Shown here piece by piece: positions 55,332-63,316 of a stretch of DNA of 64,000 nt. The DNA is from a virus. Positions within the stretch are counted from its first letter, which is position 1; every line of letters starts with the position of its first letter. The DNA lies in IMG/VR virus record IMGVR_UViG_3300044797_000185, positions 53,837-117,836 of that record, one strand, 5' to 3'. The position numbers and the translations under genes are program-made. The notes below the pieces were generated by a model. That model made no database searches and had not been told where the DNA came from. It saw only the letters and a list, made by a program, of their open reading frames with translations.

Positions 55332-55582
55332 GTATGAATAGCAAGCAAACTTATGAAGTTATGTTTGATCTGTTGCTTTCGGAAGAGCTTTCATTTAATT
55401 CTTCCTCCGCTACTGAGCATAATATTAAAACATCGATGAAAAGAATACTGGGACGAGCAATTAAACAAGGTCTTCTGAGAAGTTATTCTGGACTTGTACT
55501 TGATGAAGATTTGAATGTTCATTTTAGTATGGTAGATGCCGATAAGACAGAATTTTCCCTTATTCTTTATTACGGAAAATAG
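55328..55582 (+). CDS. Small hypothetical protein
   Basis: An 84-residue protein, helical then beta-rich. Overlaps the previous gene by 4 bp. No family recognised. Confidence 0.5.
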   Translation: MSMNSKQTYEVMFDLLLSEELSFNSSSATEHNIKTSMKRILGRAIKQGLLRSYSGLVLDEDLNVHFSMVDADKTEFSLILYYGK

Positions 55583-55629
55583 TTTCGTACAATTGCTGGG
55601 CAGAGAACGTTGATAAAATGGGAGTATTG

Positions 55630-55974
55630 ATGTATCTATTGAAATGGTTATTGGTTGGGTTTACTTCTCCATTTTGGTTTCCATTAGTTTTATTATGTGT
55701 AGGATTTTGTGTGCTTATTTTAGGATCTGTTGTATTGGTTGCTTTACTTCTAAGTTTCTTTTTAATAGTGTGGGTTTTAAAACTTTTTCACACGACATAT
55801 TACGGTCTTATAAATGCTCGTAAAGAAGTATTACAAGAAATTGGAAACGGTTTAAATAAGAATGTTCCCTGGTGGAGACTTTTACGTTTGATTGTTAATA
55901 GACATTTAAAGCAGCTCAAAGATTTTAAACAGTATGATGATTATGCCACAGGAGAGGAAGAGATTGATGAGTAA
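55630..55974 (+). CDS. Small membrane protein with charged C-terminus
   Basis: A 114-residue protein: two transmembrane helices in residues about 1-60 (FPLVLLCVGFCVLILGS, ALLLSFFLIVW), then a basic helical tail and acidic end. Start 55630 has GGGAG at 5 nt; ATG 55618 is an alternative. Unknown. Confidence 0.55.
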   Translation: MYLLKWLLVGFTSPFWFPLVLLCVGFCVLILGSVVLVALLLSFFLIVWVLKLFHTTYYGLINARKEVLQEIGNGLNKNVPWWRLLRLIVNRHLKQLKDFKQYDDYATGEEEIDE

Positions 55975-56230
55975 TCATGATGCCTTTGGCCCGATAGATG
56001 AAGAAGCTGAGTTATTAGTAAAAGCATTGGCTAAATGTCGAATTTGTAAGCATATAAAAATGGCACATTCTTTTGTAAAGGCTCAAAAAGGACGATGTAT
56101 AGATGCAATGGTGACTAAAGAGGGTAAATACTTTCAATGTCTTTGCAAAGAATATACCCCTTTAGATAATCTTGAGTATTTAGAATGGAGAAATGACCAA
56201 AAGAAGAAGACCAGGAAAAATAATTCATAG
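55967..56230 (+). CDS. Zinc protein of the NLxYLE family
   Basis: An 87-residue protein: KCRICKHIKMAHSF, RCIDAM, FQCLCKEYTP, then LDNLEYLEWRND. Ribosome site GGAGAGGAAG. Overlaps the membrane-protein stop by 8 bp. Confidence 0.6.
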   Translation: MSNHDAFGPIDEEAELLVKALAKCRICKHIKMAHSFVKAQKGRCIDAMVTKEGKYFQCLCKEYTPLDNLEYLEWRNDQKKKTRKNNS

Positions 56231-56239
56231 GGGGATACA

Positions 56240-56359
56240 ATGAAAAAAGTGAAAGCTCAGAAATCAAAAGAATTGAATCAAGAAGCGTATCCAAAAACTT
56301 ATGAATTATTAAAGGATTTGGAAGAATTGATTAATGATAAAGAAGAATATCGATGGTAA
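56240..56359 (+). CDS. Small charged helical protein
   Basis: A 39-residue protein (KKVKAQKSKELNQEAYPKT). Ribosome site GGGGGA. Shares bases with the next gene. Unknown. Confidence 0.45.
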   Translation: MKKVKAQKSKELNQEAYPKTYELLKDLEELINDKEEYRW

Positions 56360-56553
56360 ATAATGATTTACTTCTTCTTTCCGCAGTTCGAAAGTTTATA
56401 GTTGATGTAGCAGCCCTCCCTGTTTGTGATGACAAGGTGAAGGTTATGGAAGCTTTGCTGGATCTTGAATGGAGTTTAAGAAAGCCCGAAGTAAGTTTAG
56501 CAAATGTTGAGGAAGAGTTGTCGGGAGGTCACGAAGAACCATGGAGCGATTAA
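56353..56553 (+). CDS. Small hypothetical protein
   Basis: A 66-residue acidic helical protein. Overlaps its neighbours. No family recognised. Confidence 0.5.
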   Translation: MVNNDLLLLSAVRKFIVDVAALPVCDDKVKVMEALLDLEWSLRKPEVSLANVEEELSGGHEEPWSD

Positions 56554-56741
56554 GACTTTTGATGGTACGCTGTCCAAAATGCAAAGGCTGCAAAGGAATT
56601 AGTGGAAGAAGTGGTACGGGGCACCCTGCTACTCTTCCATGTCCTCGTTGTGATGCAATCGGTGAGGTTTCCCTTAATTCATTAACCGAGGCTGAAAAGA
56701 ATCCACCTATTCCTATTCGCTATGAGCGTGATGATGCCTGA
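56541..56741 (+). CDS. DnaJ-type zinc-ribbon-like protein
   Basis: A 66-residue protein with CPKCKGCKGISG and CPRCDAIGEV, i.e. CxxCxG pairs like one unit of the DnaJ zinc domain. Unknown partner. Confidence 0.55.
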   Translation: MERLRLLMVRCPKCKGCKGISGRSGTGHPATLPCPRCDAIGEVSLNSLTEAEKNPPIPIRYERDDA

Positions 56742-57118
56742 TGGATACCAAAGTATATTTTTCAATTAGAAATGGTAAAACCCATGAGCATATGGGATGG
56801 AAATTGAAATATGGAAATTTGGTAATTTCACCCATTCTTGGAGAGTTGGAAAATTTCATTTTAGAATATAATGCAGTAAATAACTATGATATGGGGAATG
56901 CTGTAGAGCTTTATGATGTCGACAAGCAAGTTGTAGATCATTTTGCAATACTTTATTCTTTTAAATGTAAAGGTTTAACTACACTTAAAGATAATTTTAA
57001 ATATGAAGTTTTAGAGGCAGAAGTAAAGAATCTTGAGATGTTAGAAATTATTGATAAACATAACAAAAAGGAATTTTTAAATGTGGACCCGACTGTTGAC
57101 CTATCTCCAAAACAATAG
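56741..57118 (+). CDS. Hypothetical protein with NLEMLE motif
   Basis: A 125-residue protein; GWKLKYGNLVISPILGELENF start. It contains EVKNLEMLEIID, a loose version of the shared motif. Overlaps the next gene by 38 bp. Confidence 0.5.
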   Translation: MDTKVYFSIRNGKTHEHMGWKLKYGNLVISPILGELENFILEYNAVNNYDMGNAVELYDVDKQVVDHFAILYSFKCKGLTTLKDNFKYEVLEAEVKNLEMLEIIDKHNKKEFLNVDPTVDLSPKQ

Positions 57119-58469
57119 TGTTATAATTTGGCTTTCAAACCCCATTAAAATTGGGGCAATATGGACTACTGATTTCCTTAATTGGATTTATAATCCTTTT
57201 GATGAAATCACTCGTGCTCCAGATCCCAAGTACCAGGAACTTTTATTTGTAAAGGCAAAGAAGTTTGAGAATGATTTAATTCAAAATTTCTTGCTTTACG
57301 GAACTGTGTGGAATTACAGAATTCCTTTCGGGGCACCTACTGATACAGGAGATCAGATTTTAAACCATGGCGTTTCCACAGCTTATTGGGCTATTAAATA
57401 TTCGATGACAAAAGATCCAGATGACTTGGTACAATTAAATAACTCTGTTACAGGGCTTCAACTCCATCAGACTATTCATGGAGAAGCAAAACGCAGGATT
57501 ATCCGTGGATTCCGTCCAATGACTAGTGCTGAACAAGCTCTTTATACACAGCCTACTTCATGGACTTCAGGGGATCAGCTATTTTTTACTCATGGAAATT
57601 GGGTGATTGAAGATAGCCCATCAAACGATAGTGCTTCAGGACATTTGTTTGGCATCTATCATGCATGGAAGTATGGTCCTCCTTCTATTCAGGCTCAATG
57701 CTATGGCTTAATCCGAGGTCTTGCTGATGAACTTGTTGAAAATAATTATTCTTTAATCAATGCTGATGGATCAGATACTGAATTTGGGCAATTGATTCAA
57801 GGTGTTCTAACAGATCCCTTGCGTCTTTCCTTATGTTTAGCTGTATTTAAAGTGGCAGAAGAGATCATTGGTGGAGGTATTTATCAGAAGCATTATTTGA
57901 AGTTGCGTGGTATTTATGGAAGACTTGCACTTTATGCTAAGGTAAAGCTTTGGTGGTGGGACAATGATAATGATACCCCACGAGCAGCAATGCAACTTTT
58001 TATTTTAGCAGAACTTGAAGCCGATTCTGAATGGTTCCATCTTTATGTGAAAGGTCTTGCACGAGTTTGGCGCGTAGTTCATAAAACAGGAAATACCTTT
58101 GTTGCTGTTTTGAATAATAAATATCAAAAAGGGAATTTAATTTCTCCTGAGATTCTTTCATATAAAAATCGTCTTTTAGAATTCACATTGGAAGATAAGC
58201 AATTTGATGTTCAAAAGATAAATAGTACAGATACAAGTTATTTAAGCTCTCAAAATGTTAATGTGTTTAATTGGAATGGTAATGTACGAAGTAGTCAGCC
58301 ACTTCCTATGTGGATGCTTGGTGCTCAAGATAATTTTTGGCAGCGCAATCTTAATTCAGTGGATAATTGGATAGGTCAAACGCAAGCTACGCAGCAGTTT
58401 AATGGTATGGATTTTCTTTCAGCTTATATTATTGGAAGAAAAATTGGAATCATCTCAGATAAGGAGTAG
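57081..58469 (+). CDS. Probable alpha/alpha-toroid protein
   Basis: A 462-residue protein. It has many helices with Trp/Tyr/His-rich turns (STAYWAIKYSMTKDPD, SPSNDSASGHLFGIYHAWKYG, ADELVENNYSLINADGSD), which resembles the (alpha/alpha)6-barrel architecture of glycoside hydrolases and lyases. An AAGGA site sets the start. No catalytic residues can be assigned by eye. It may act on polysaccharide; confidence in function is low. Confidence 0.5.
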   Translation: MWTRLLTYLQNNSVIIWLSNPIKIGAIWTTDFLNWIYNPFDEITRAPDPKYQELLFVKAKKFENDLIQNFLLYGTVWNYRIPFGAPTDTGDQILNHGVSTAYWAIKYSMTKDPDDLVQLNNSVTGLQLHQTIHGEAKRRIIRGFRPMTSAEQALYTQPTSWTSGDQLFFTHGNWVIEDSPSNDSASGHLFGIYHAWKYGPPSIQAQCYGLIRGLADELVENNYSLINADGSDTEFGQLIQGVLTDPLRLSLCLAVFKVAEEIIGGGIYQKHYLKLRGIYGRLALYAKVKLWWWDNDNDTPRAAMQLFILAELEADSEWFHLYVKGLARVWRVVHKTGNTFVAVLNNKYQKGNLISPEILSYKNRLLEFTLEDKQFDVQKINSTDTSYLSSQNVNVFNWNGNVRSSQPLPMWMLGAQDNFWQRNLNSVDNWIGQTQATQQFNGMDFLSAYIIGRKIGIISDKE

Positions 58470-58473
58470 TATA

Positions 58474-58689
58474 ATGGAAGAATTACTAAAATTAGGTTAT
58501 ATTCTATCTTTCTCAGAAGCTTGCCCTATCGTATCATGGGGTAAATGGCATGTTTCTCTTTACATTCCTAATGGCGGTCGTGTAGCTGGATATGGAGATG
58601 ATGAAAAGCAAGCACTAGATCAAGCATTGCAACAGGTGCTCAAAACAGCACGTCTTATAGAGGAAAATAAGGGATTGACAAAGCACTAA
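58474..58689 (+). CDS. Small hypothetical protein
   Basis: A 71-residue protein: SWGKWHVSLYIPNGGRVAGYGDDEKQAL, like a small beta-alpha fold. The end overlaps the next promoter. Unknown. Confidence 0.5.
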   Translation: MEELLKLGYILSFSEACPIVSWGKWHVSLYIPNGGRVAGYGDDEKQALDQALQQVLKTARLIEENKGLTKH

Positions 58690-58703
58690 AAATCTGTTAT
58701 ACT
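58675..58703 (+). promoter_or_regulatory. Sigma70-type promoter, leaderless arrangement
   Basis: TTGACA at 58675-58680, 17-bp spacer, TATACT at 58698-58703. ATG 58709 is 5 nt after the -10 box. Confidence 0.85.
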
Positions 58704-58708
58704 AAGGT

Positions 58709-58888
58709 ATGGCTAATAGAGAATTTACTAAAGCTCAATCGGAACCCGTTCTGACAGCAACAGGTGAGAAATGGTGTCAAAATTGTTTAGTTTGTAATAA
58801 GCAGATTAATTTTTTAAAGTCAACTCCAGGTGTTGAGTATTTAACTGTTGGACAATATGTAAGACATAAACGTTGCTATCCTAACTAG
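58709..58888 (+). CDS. Small zinc-binding protein
   Basis: A 59-residue protein: WCQNCLVCNKQ and a late HKRCYPN. Start set by promoter spacing. Function unknown. Confidence 0.5.
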   Translation: MANREFTKAQSEPVLTATGEKWCQNCLVCNKQINFLKSTPGVEYLTVGQYVRHKRCYPN

Positions 58889-58900
58889 GAGGAGCATAAC

Positions 58901-59488
58901 ATGAAAAATACTCATAAGATTATATTGGCTTTTGTGGGGTCTTTTTTAATATCCGTACCTTTGGATATGAGTATTAATGCAGCATCTTTTCCATATCAAA
59001 AATTACGAGAAACAGAAAAGGAATTGCAATATCATCAAGATGCGGAACGTTTAAATGACCTTCTGTTTAGAGAAGGTACGCCTGTTCATATGCAGGTAGT
59101 TATTGATATGTTAAAGAATATAGATAAGAATTTGGATTTCTATTATCCTAATGGACCTTTTACACGTAATGACTTTATTGCGTTAGCTTGGGTTGAGTCA
59201 GAGTTTAAGCAATATGAGGGGGGCACTCACGGTGAAAAAGGTATATTCCAAATTATGCCAGATGAGTTTAAGGATTTTGATGTCAGGAAGAATTATTACA
59301 ATGTGGATATTAATACAACGATGGCTTTTAGGGTATTAGATGAGAAGTATAGAAAACATAAAGATTACAAGAAAGCAATTATTGCGTACAATGGTTTGGT
59401 ATATCATAAGGGTAAATTGTCTGAGAAGTACTGGAAAGCATTTGAAAAACGTAAAATTGCAATTGATTTACTCTTAGGGCAGAATTAA
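58901..59488 (+). CDS. Lytic transglycosylase (SLT type)
   Basis: A 195-residue protein with a signal/anchor (IILAFVGSFLISVPLDM). Catalytic core: FIALAWVESEFKQ (catalytic Glu in ES), HGEKGIFQIMPDEF and AIIAYNGL. It cleaves peptidoglycan between MurNAc and GlcNAc. Possible endolysin, spanin-like or entry role. GGAGGAG ribosome site. Confidence 0.8.
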   Translation: MKNTHKIILAFVGSFLISVPLDMSINAASFPYQKLRETEKELQYHQDAERLNDLLFREGTPVHMQVVIDMLKNIDKNLDFYYPNGPFTRNDFIALAWVESEFKQYEGGTHGEKGIFQIMPDEFKDFDVRKNYYNVDINTTMAFRVLDEKYRKHKDYKKAIIAYNGLVYHKGKLSEKYWKAFEKRKIAIDLLLGQN

Positions 59489-60009
59489 TGACGACAACAG
59501 AACTTTCACTTGTATTTTTTCTCATTGGATTTATTGAATTCGTTATCGATACTTGGGAACGTTTGGTGTCAGTCAGGTTAAAATTTTGGGCTACTGTTGG
59601 CTATAGTGCCTTGAATCAGTTAATTGATTTCTTTATGTATGTGTTTCTTTTTAGTGTCCTTATTCAGTTTTGGGAAACATGGCATCATGGTGTTCATGAT
59701 TATTATAAACTTATCCCGTATGTTTTGTATACTTTAGGAAAGGTAGGGGGAACAACTTTTGCGACTTGGCTCTATGCCCATAATAAAAAGAAAACAGATA
59801 AAGACAAAGCTGTTAATCTATTAGCCAATTCTAAAGATACAAAGAAGAAAAAAGGGAAGAAAAAAAGTAGAAAAACTACGGCTGTTGAGGTTGAGCATTT
59901 ATTTGATTCTGTTGAGGCTTCAGATGTAAAAGATGAGATTCGTGCTGCTGCCATTGAAAAGAGCAGTGATATCATTGCTGAAAAGATAAATGAAGCTTTA
60001 AGTGAATAA
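59488..60009 (+). CDS. Membrane protein with charged C-terminal domain
   Basis: A 173-residue protein. Residues 1-100 hold three hydrophobic helices (FFLIGFIEFVIDTW, FFMYVFLFSVLIQFW, VLYTLGKVGGTTFATWLY), with a weak likeness to UPF0316/DUF5698. The tail is Lys-rich, then acidic and helical. It adjoins the transglycosylase, so a lysis role (holin-like) is possible. Confidence 0.55.
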   Translation: MTTTELSLVFFLIGFIEFVIDTWERLVSVRLKFWATVGYSALNQLIDFFMYVFLFSVLIQFWETWHHGVHDYYKLIPYVLYTLGKVGGTTFATWLYAHNKKKTDKDKAVNLLANSKDTKKKKGKKKSRKTTAVEVEHLFDSVEASDVKDEIRAAAIEKSSDIIAEKINEALSE

Positions 60010-60018
60010 AAGGAAACT

Positions 60019-60540
60019 ATGCTGAATAGAATTCAAAAACAATTTGTCAAACTTGTTAACACCAATACCAGTAAATGGATGTCTATGCCAAGACGTAGTA
60101 TGTTTCGTAGCCGATATAGAGTAAAGAAATGGGCTCCCTCTTCTACACAAGTTAAAATTATTAACGCTGTGACGGGGGAAGAAACAACAGCGAGAGCTTA
60201 TGACGATAGCCCTACCACTTTGAAGAGATGGCTCAAAATGAGAAACTTAAGGGCACAATTTGCGGATATGGTTATTTTTAAAAATTCTATCTGGGCTCAA
60301 TTGTCCGATGAAGAGATTAAGGATTATCCTGTGATCGTTAAGATGGGAAAGAAACAATATCCCTACTTGATAGATCATATTGGAGATAGACTTACATTTG
60401 GTAAAAAAACTACAGCTACCGTCTTTCTTAAAACAGTAGAGAATATAAACTATCTTAGCGTCATTGCTGAGAAAAGAGCACTTCTTTCTAATATTGCAAA
60501 ACCGATTAAGAAAGTTGTGAAAAAGAAAAGGAAGAAATGA
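60019..60540 (+). CDS. Hypothetical basic protein
   Basis: A 173-residue basic protein (RRSMFRSRYRVKKW; Lys-rich end KKVVKKKRKK). It is ATGA-coupled to the RNA ligase, so it may bind RNA or assist ligation. No family recognised. Confidence 0.5.
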   Translation: MLNRIQKQFVKLVNTNTSKWMSMPRRSMFRSRYRVKKWAPSSTQVKIINAVTGEETTARAYDDSPTTLKRWLKMRNLRAQFADMVIFKNSIWAQLSDEEIKDYPVIVKMGKKQYPYLIDHIGDRLTFGKKTTATVFLKTVENINYLSVIAEKRALLSNIAKPIKKVVKKKRKK

Positions 60541-61667
60541 CTCCAGAGCAATACCTAAAGATGCACGACTTATGGGATCTTGAGCTATTAAAAGCTCATG
60601 CTCAGCATAATAATGTTTATGTCATTCAATCCAATAGAATTCCTGATGTTGTCATGCTTCATTATAAAGATGAAGTTCAGTATGATAATCTATGGACCAC
60701 CTTCAATCGTATGTGTCGTGGGCTAATTCTTGACATGAAGAATAAAAAAGTTCTTGCATATCCTTTTGATAAGTTTTTTAACATGGGACAGATGCCAGAG
60801 ACAACTTACGAGAAGCTTGAAATGATTGGTGGATTTGAAACTAGTGAGAAATTAGATGGCAGCATGATTATTGGATTCATAGATCCAAATACAGACTTGC
60901 TTACCTTCACTACTAAAGGTTCATTCGATTCTGAGCATGGTGAGTATGCTAATTCATTGCAGCTTAATTTCGAATCAGCCAAAGCATTACGCGCTTATGC
61001 AGAAAAGGGTACGCTGATGTTTGAGCTTATTACGAAACGTTTTCAAATCGTTGTAGACTATAAGAAGAAAGGCTATGAAGAAGGTTTATACTTGATCGGT
61101 TATCGGCATGGTATATCGGATAAGCTTGCTTCATTTAATGAGCTTGCTGCTATTGCCTTAGAAGTAAACTTACCTACTTTCAAGATCTATCAGTTTAATG
61201 GTTTGAATCAGCTTATTACGTTGGCGAGAGACTTACCAGTGCTTGAGGAAGGCTTTGTTTTGCGCTTTCCAGGCGACTTAATGGTTAAAGTGAAAGGAAG
61301 TGCTTACCTAGCAGCTCATCGCTTTATAAGTCATTTGAGCGATAGGAATATTTTAGAAGCAGTTGCTGATGGAAGTGCTTCTTCATTGGCTCAGTTAGCT
61401 CCTGAAGAATATAAAGAAGATGTGCTAAATAAAATTTCTTATTTCCAAAAACAAGTTGCAAATATGGAGAATGAATGTTATAATTATTATAAAGAGGCTC
61501 CTAAAGAGGGATCTAGAAAAGAATTTGCTTTTTGGGTTCAAAAGAATACTCCCTCCCATTTGAAAGGGTTTCTTTTTCAATTGTTAGATGGAAAAGAAGT
61601 TAACAGGAAGCAGATGTATAAAGTATTAGGTGAACTAGAACATATTGATGGAAGGACTAGAATATGA
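60537..61667 (+). CDS. T4 Rnl1-type RNA ligase
   Basis: A 376-residue protein. Nucleotidyltransferase motifs: TSEKLDGSMIIGF (motif I KxDGS, adenylated Lys), CRGLILDM (upstream Arg strand), LMFELITKRFQIV (motif III), EGFVLRFPG (motif IV) and DLMVKVKG (motif V KxK). A helical C-terminal domain follows. T4 Rnl1 repairs tRNAs cut in the anticodon loop; no Pnkp is seen in this window. It could also join tRNA halves from the unusual tRNA genes here. Confidence 0.9.
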   Translation: MTPEQYLKMHDLWDLELLKAHAQHNNVYVIQSNRIPDVVMLHYKDEVQYDNLWTTFNRMCRGLILDMKNKKVLAYPFDKFFNMGQMPETTYEKLEMIGGFETSEKLDGSMIIGFIDPNTDLLTFTTKGSFDSEHGEYANSLQLNFESAKALRAYAEKGTLMFELITKRFQIVVDYKKKGYEEGLYLIGYRHGISDKLASFNELAAIALEVNLPTFKIYQFNGLNQLITLARDLPVLEEGFVLRFPGDLMVKVKGSAYLAAHRFISHLSDRNILEAVADGSASSLAQLAPEEYKEDVLNKISYFQKQVANMENECYNYYKEAPKEGSRKEFAFWVQKNTPSHLKGFLFQLLDGKEVNRKQMYKVLGELEHIDGRTRI

Positions 61668-61813
61668 AACTTGCCTTAATTCGTGGTGTGTTATTGCTTG
61701 TTACATTTGTTGTAGCTTTTTTCATTACAACAGTTTTATCCGATGCATTAGATAAACATAATGGTTATTATAATGATGGAATTCAGGAGTCTAAATCATA
61801 TGATGCAAATTAA
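61664..61813 (+). CDS. Small membrane protein
   Basis: A 49-residue protein, ATGA-coupled to the ligase. One transmembrane helix (GVLLLVTFVVAFFITTVL). Unknown. Confidence 0.5.
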   Translation: MKLALIRGVLLLVTFVVAFFITTVLSDALDKHNGYYNDGIQESKSYDAN

Positions 61814-62000
61814 TTCAAAATGGAATTACATGGCTACTGGATTGAATGTTGCTTTTGCCTTTGTAGGAGCAATGTGGCATAGTGTAGCTCTTTTGCTAAT
61901 GAGCGGATTTTTTGCTATTTATAATTACTATGTAGCCGAAAATAATAGGAGATTTGAAGATGAGCAACTTAAGCAGCCAAAAACAGAAGACAAAGAATAG
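61800..62000 (+). CDS. Small membrane protein
   Basis: A 66-residue protein with one or two hydrophobic helices (ATGLNVAFAFVGAMW, ALLLMSGFFAIYNY) and an acidic end. Start 61800. Unknown. Confidence 0.5.
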   Translation: MMQINSKWNYMATGLNVAFAFVGAMWHSVALLLMSGFFAIYNYYVAENNRRFEDEQLKQPKTEDKE

Positions 62001-62187
62001 CCTTTTTGTAATGTCCATTCAAGATGAATATGGACATATTACAAAAGTTTTATATAATTCGGATTATACTCAGCTTTGGCTTACAGGTACTACTGAATCA
62101 AAAGCGATGAGAGGTTTTTGGACCATTCATCGTTATCCAGATGGGCAGTTCGTGGATGGTAATTATCGTTCGAAAGTAAATAAATAG
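61960..62187 (+). CDS. Small hypothetical protein
   Basis: A 75-residue protein: SLFVMSIQDEYGHITKVLYN and FWTIHRYPDGQFVDG, beta-rich. AGGAG site at 61947. Unknown. Confidence 0.5.
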   Translation: MSNLSSQKQKTKNSLFVMSIQDEYGHITKVLYNSDYTQLWLTGTTESKAMRGFWTIHRYPDGQFVDGNYRSKVNK

Positions 62188-62196
62188 GAGAAGGGT

Positions 62197-62376
62197 ATGG
62201 CAAAATATCGTATAAAAAAATCAGCTACGGTCGATGACTTAGAACCAATAGTTAAATGTGATATTAGTCTTATTGAGGAATTTTCTTTTGGGAAGAAATT
62301 AGCAAAAGATTTAAAAGTTATAAAAAGTCTTGCTCGTAAGCGTATTTCCGAATTAAATAAAAAAAATAAAAAGTAA
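62197..62376 (+). CDS. Small basic protein
   Basis: A 59-residue Lys-rich helical protein (KYRIKKSATVDDLEP). Ribosome site AGGAGAAGG. Unknown. Confidence 0.45.
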   Translation: MAKYRIKKSATVDDLEPIVKCDISLIEEFSFGKKLAKDLKVIKSLARKRISELNKKNKK

Positions 62377-62387
62377 AGGAGTCTCAA

Positions 62388-62642
62388 ATGCCCGAAAATC
62401 CATTAACACCAACACCTCTTGATCCTATCGCTCCTTGGGTCCGAGATATGGTTAAAGATAAACCAGTCGTTGCCCCAAAGCTTGGTGTTCCACCAGTTGT
62501 TGAAGAAGTTAAAAAAGAAGAAGTAAAGCCATTGGCTCCCGTTGTTGAAGCACCAGCTCCTACACCAACAGTACCTGTAGTTGCTCCTGTTGCAACAACA
62601 CCAGCAGCCGTTACACCAGCTCCAACTTCACCATTGAAGTAA
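62388..62642 (+). CDS. Pro/Ala/Val-rich low-complexity protein
   Basis: An 84-residue protein; the second half is Pro/Ala/Thr/Val repeats (PAPTPTVPVV). It resembles a linker or fibre-type peptide. AAAGGAG site. Unknown. Confidence 0.45.
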   Translation: MPENPLTPTPLDPIAPWVRDMVKDKPVVAPKLGVPPVVEEVKKEEVKPLAPVVEAPAPTPTVPVVAPVATTPAAVTPAPTSPLK

Positions 62643-62671
62643 GAAAGTTGGCTGTGCAGGAGGTAAATTAA

Positions 62672-63208
62672 ATGATGCGAGTGTATATCGCAGGTAAAAT
62701 GTCTAATCGGTACGTTGAGGACGTGAAGTCAGAACGCAAACGTGCAAAAGATGAATTGGCCAAATACGGTATGTTGGCTGTTGATCCAGCTGCTGCTGAA
62801 CGGTCTTTATGGCCAAAGCATAAAAAAGCTAAAATCTCTGGTAAGTTTGATTATCGTGTTATGAAAGCAATGATGGAACATGATAAATGGCTTATTCGTA
62901 GATCAGACGTTCTTTTAGTTTTGACGGGGGATATCCCTAGTGAAGGAACAAATGCTGAGTTTCTTTATGCTCAGACTATTGGTATTCCAGTTGTAATGAT
63001 TGCACCCGAAAGAGTAAAAGGCAATTGGATGGGCTGGACAAATGTACTTGTTGGTCGTCAAAGTTTGTTTCCTGATCTTAAAAGTGCTGTGAAATTCATT
63101 AACAAAACTTATAAAAAAGAGTATGAAGAAAATAAAGCTTATTTTGATGCATCTATTAAAAATGCATCTGATAAGAAAAGACATAGAAAAGTCTTGACAA
63201 ATAGATAA
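62672..63208 (+). CDS. NDT/DUF4406-like protein
   Basis: A 178-residue protein: VYIAGKMSNR, DELAKYGMLAVDPAAAER, DVLLVLTGDIPSEGTNAEFLYAQTIGIPVVMI. The pattern of G-K-M loop, central strand and E-G-T-x-x-E helix is that of the nucleoside-2-deoxyribosyltransferase superfamily. Related to 42504-43031. Possible nucleoside salvage enzyme. AGGAGG site. Confidence 0.7.
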   Translation: MMRVYIAGKMSNRYVEDVKSERKRAKDELAKYGMLAVDPAAAERSLWPKHKKAKISGKFDYRVMKAMMEHDKWLIRRSDVLLVLTGDIPSEGTNAEFLYAQTIGIPVVMIAPERVKGNWMGWTNVLVGRQSLFPDLKSAVKFINKTYKKEYEENKAYFDASIKNASDKKRHRKVLTNR

Positions 63209-63222
63209 GTATCTGATATATT
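63194..63222 (+). promoter_or_regulatory. Sigma70-like promoter
   Basis: TTGACA at 63194-63199, 17-bp spacer, TATATT at 63217-63222. A short leader with GGAGG precedes ATG 63238. Confidence 0.75.
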
Positions 63223-63237
63223 TAATTGGAGGATACA

Positions 63238-63315
63238 ATGATTACATTACTTAATGGCCTTCTTGTAGTGCTTGGAGTTACAACCATTCTCGCGTTAGCT
63301 TTCTTTATTGATTGA
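63238..63315 (+). CDS. Tiny membrane peptide
   Basis: A 25-residue, almost wholly hydrophobic peptide (ITLLNGLLVVLGVTTILALA). It has a promoter and a strong ribosome site, so translation is likely. Unknown. Confidence 0.5.
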   Translation: MITLLNGLLVVLGVTTILALAFFID

Positions 63316-63316
63316 T

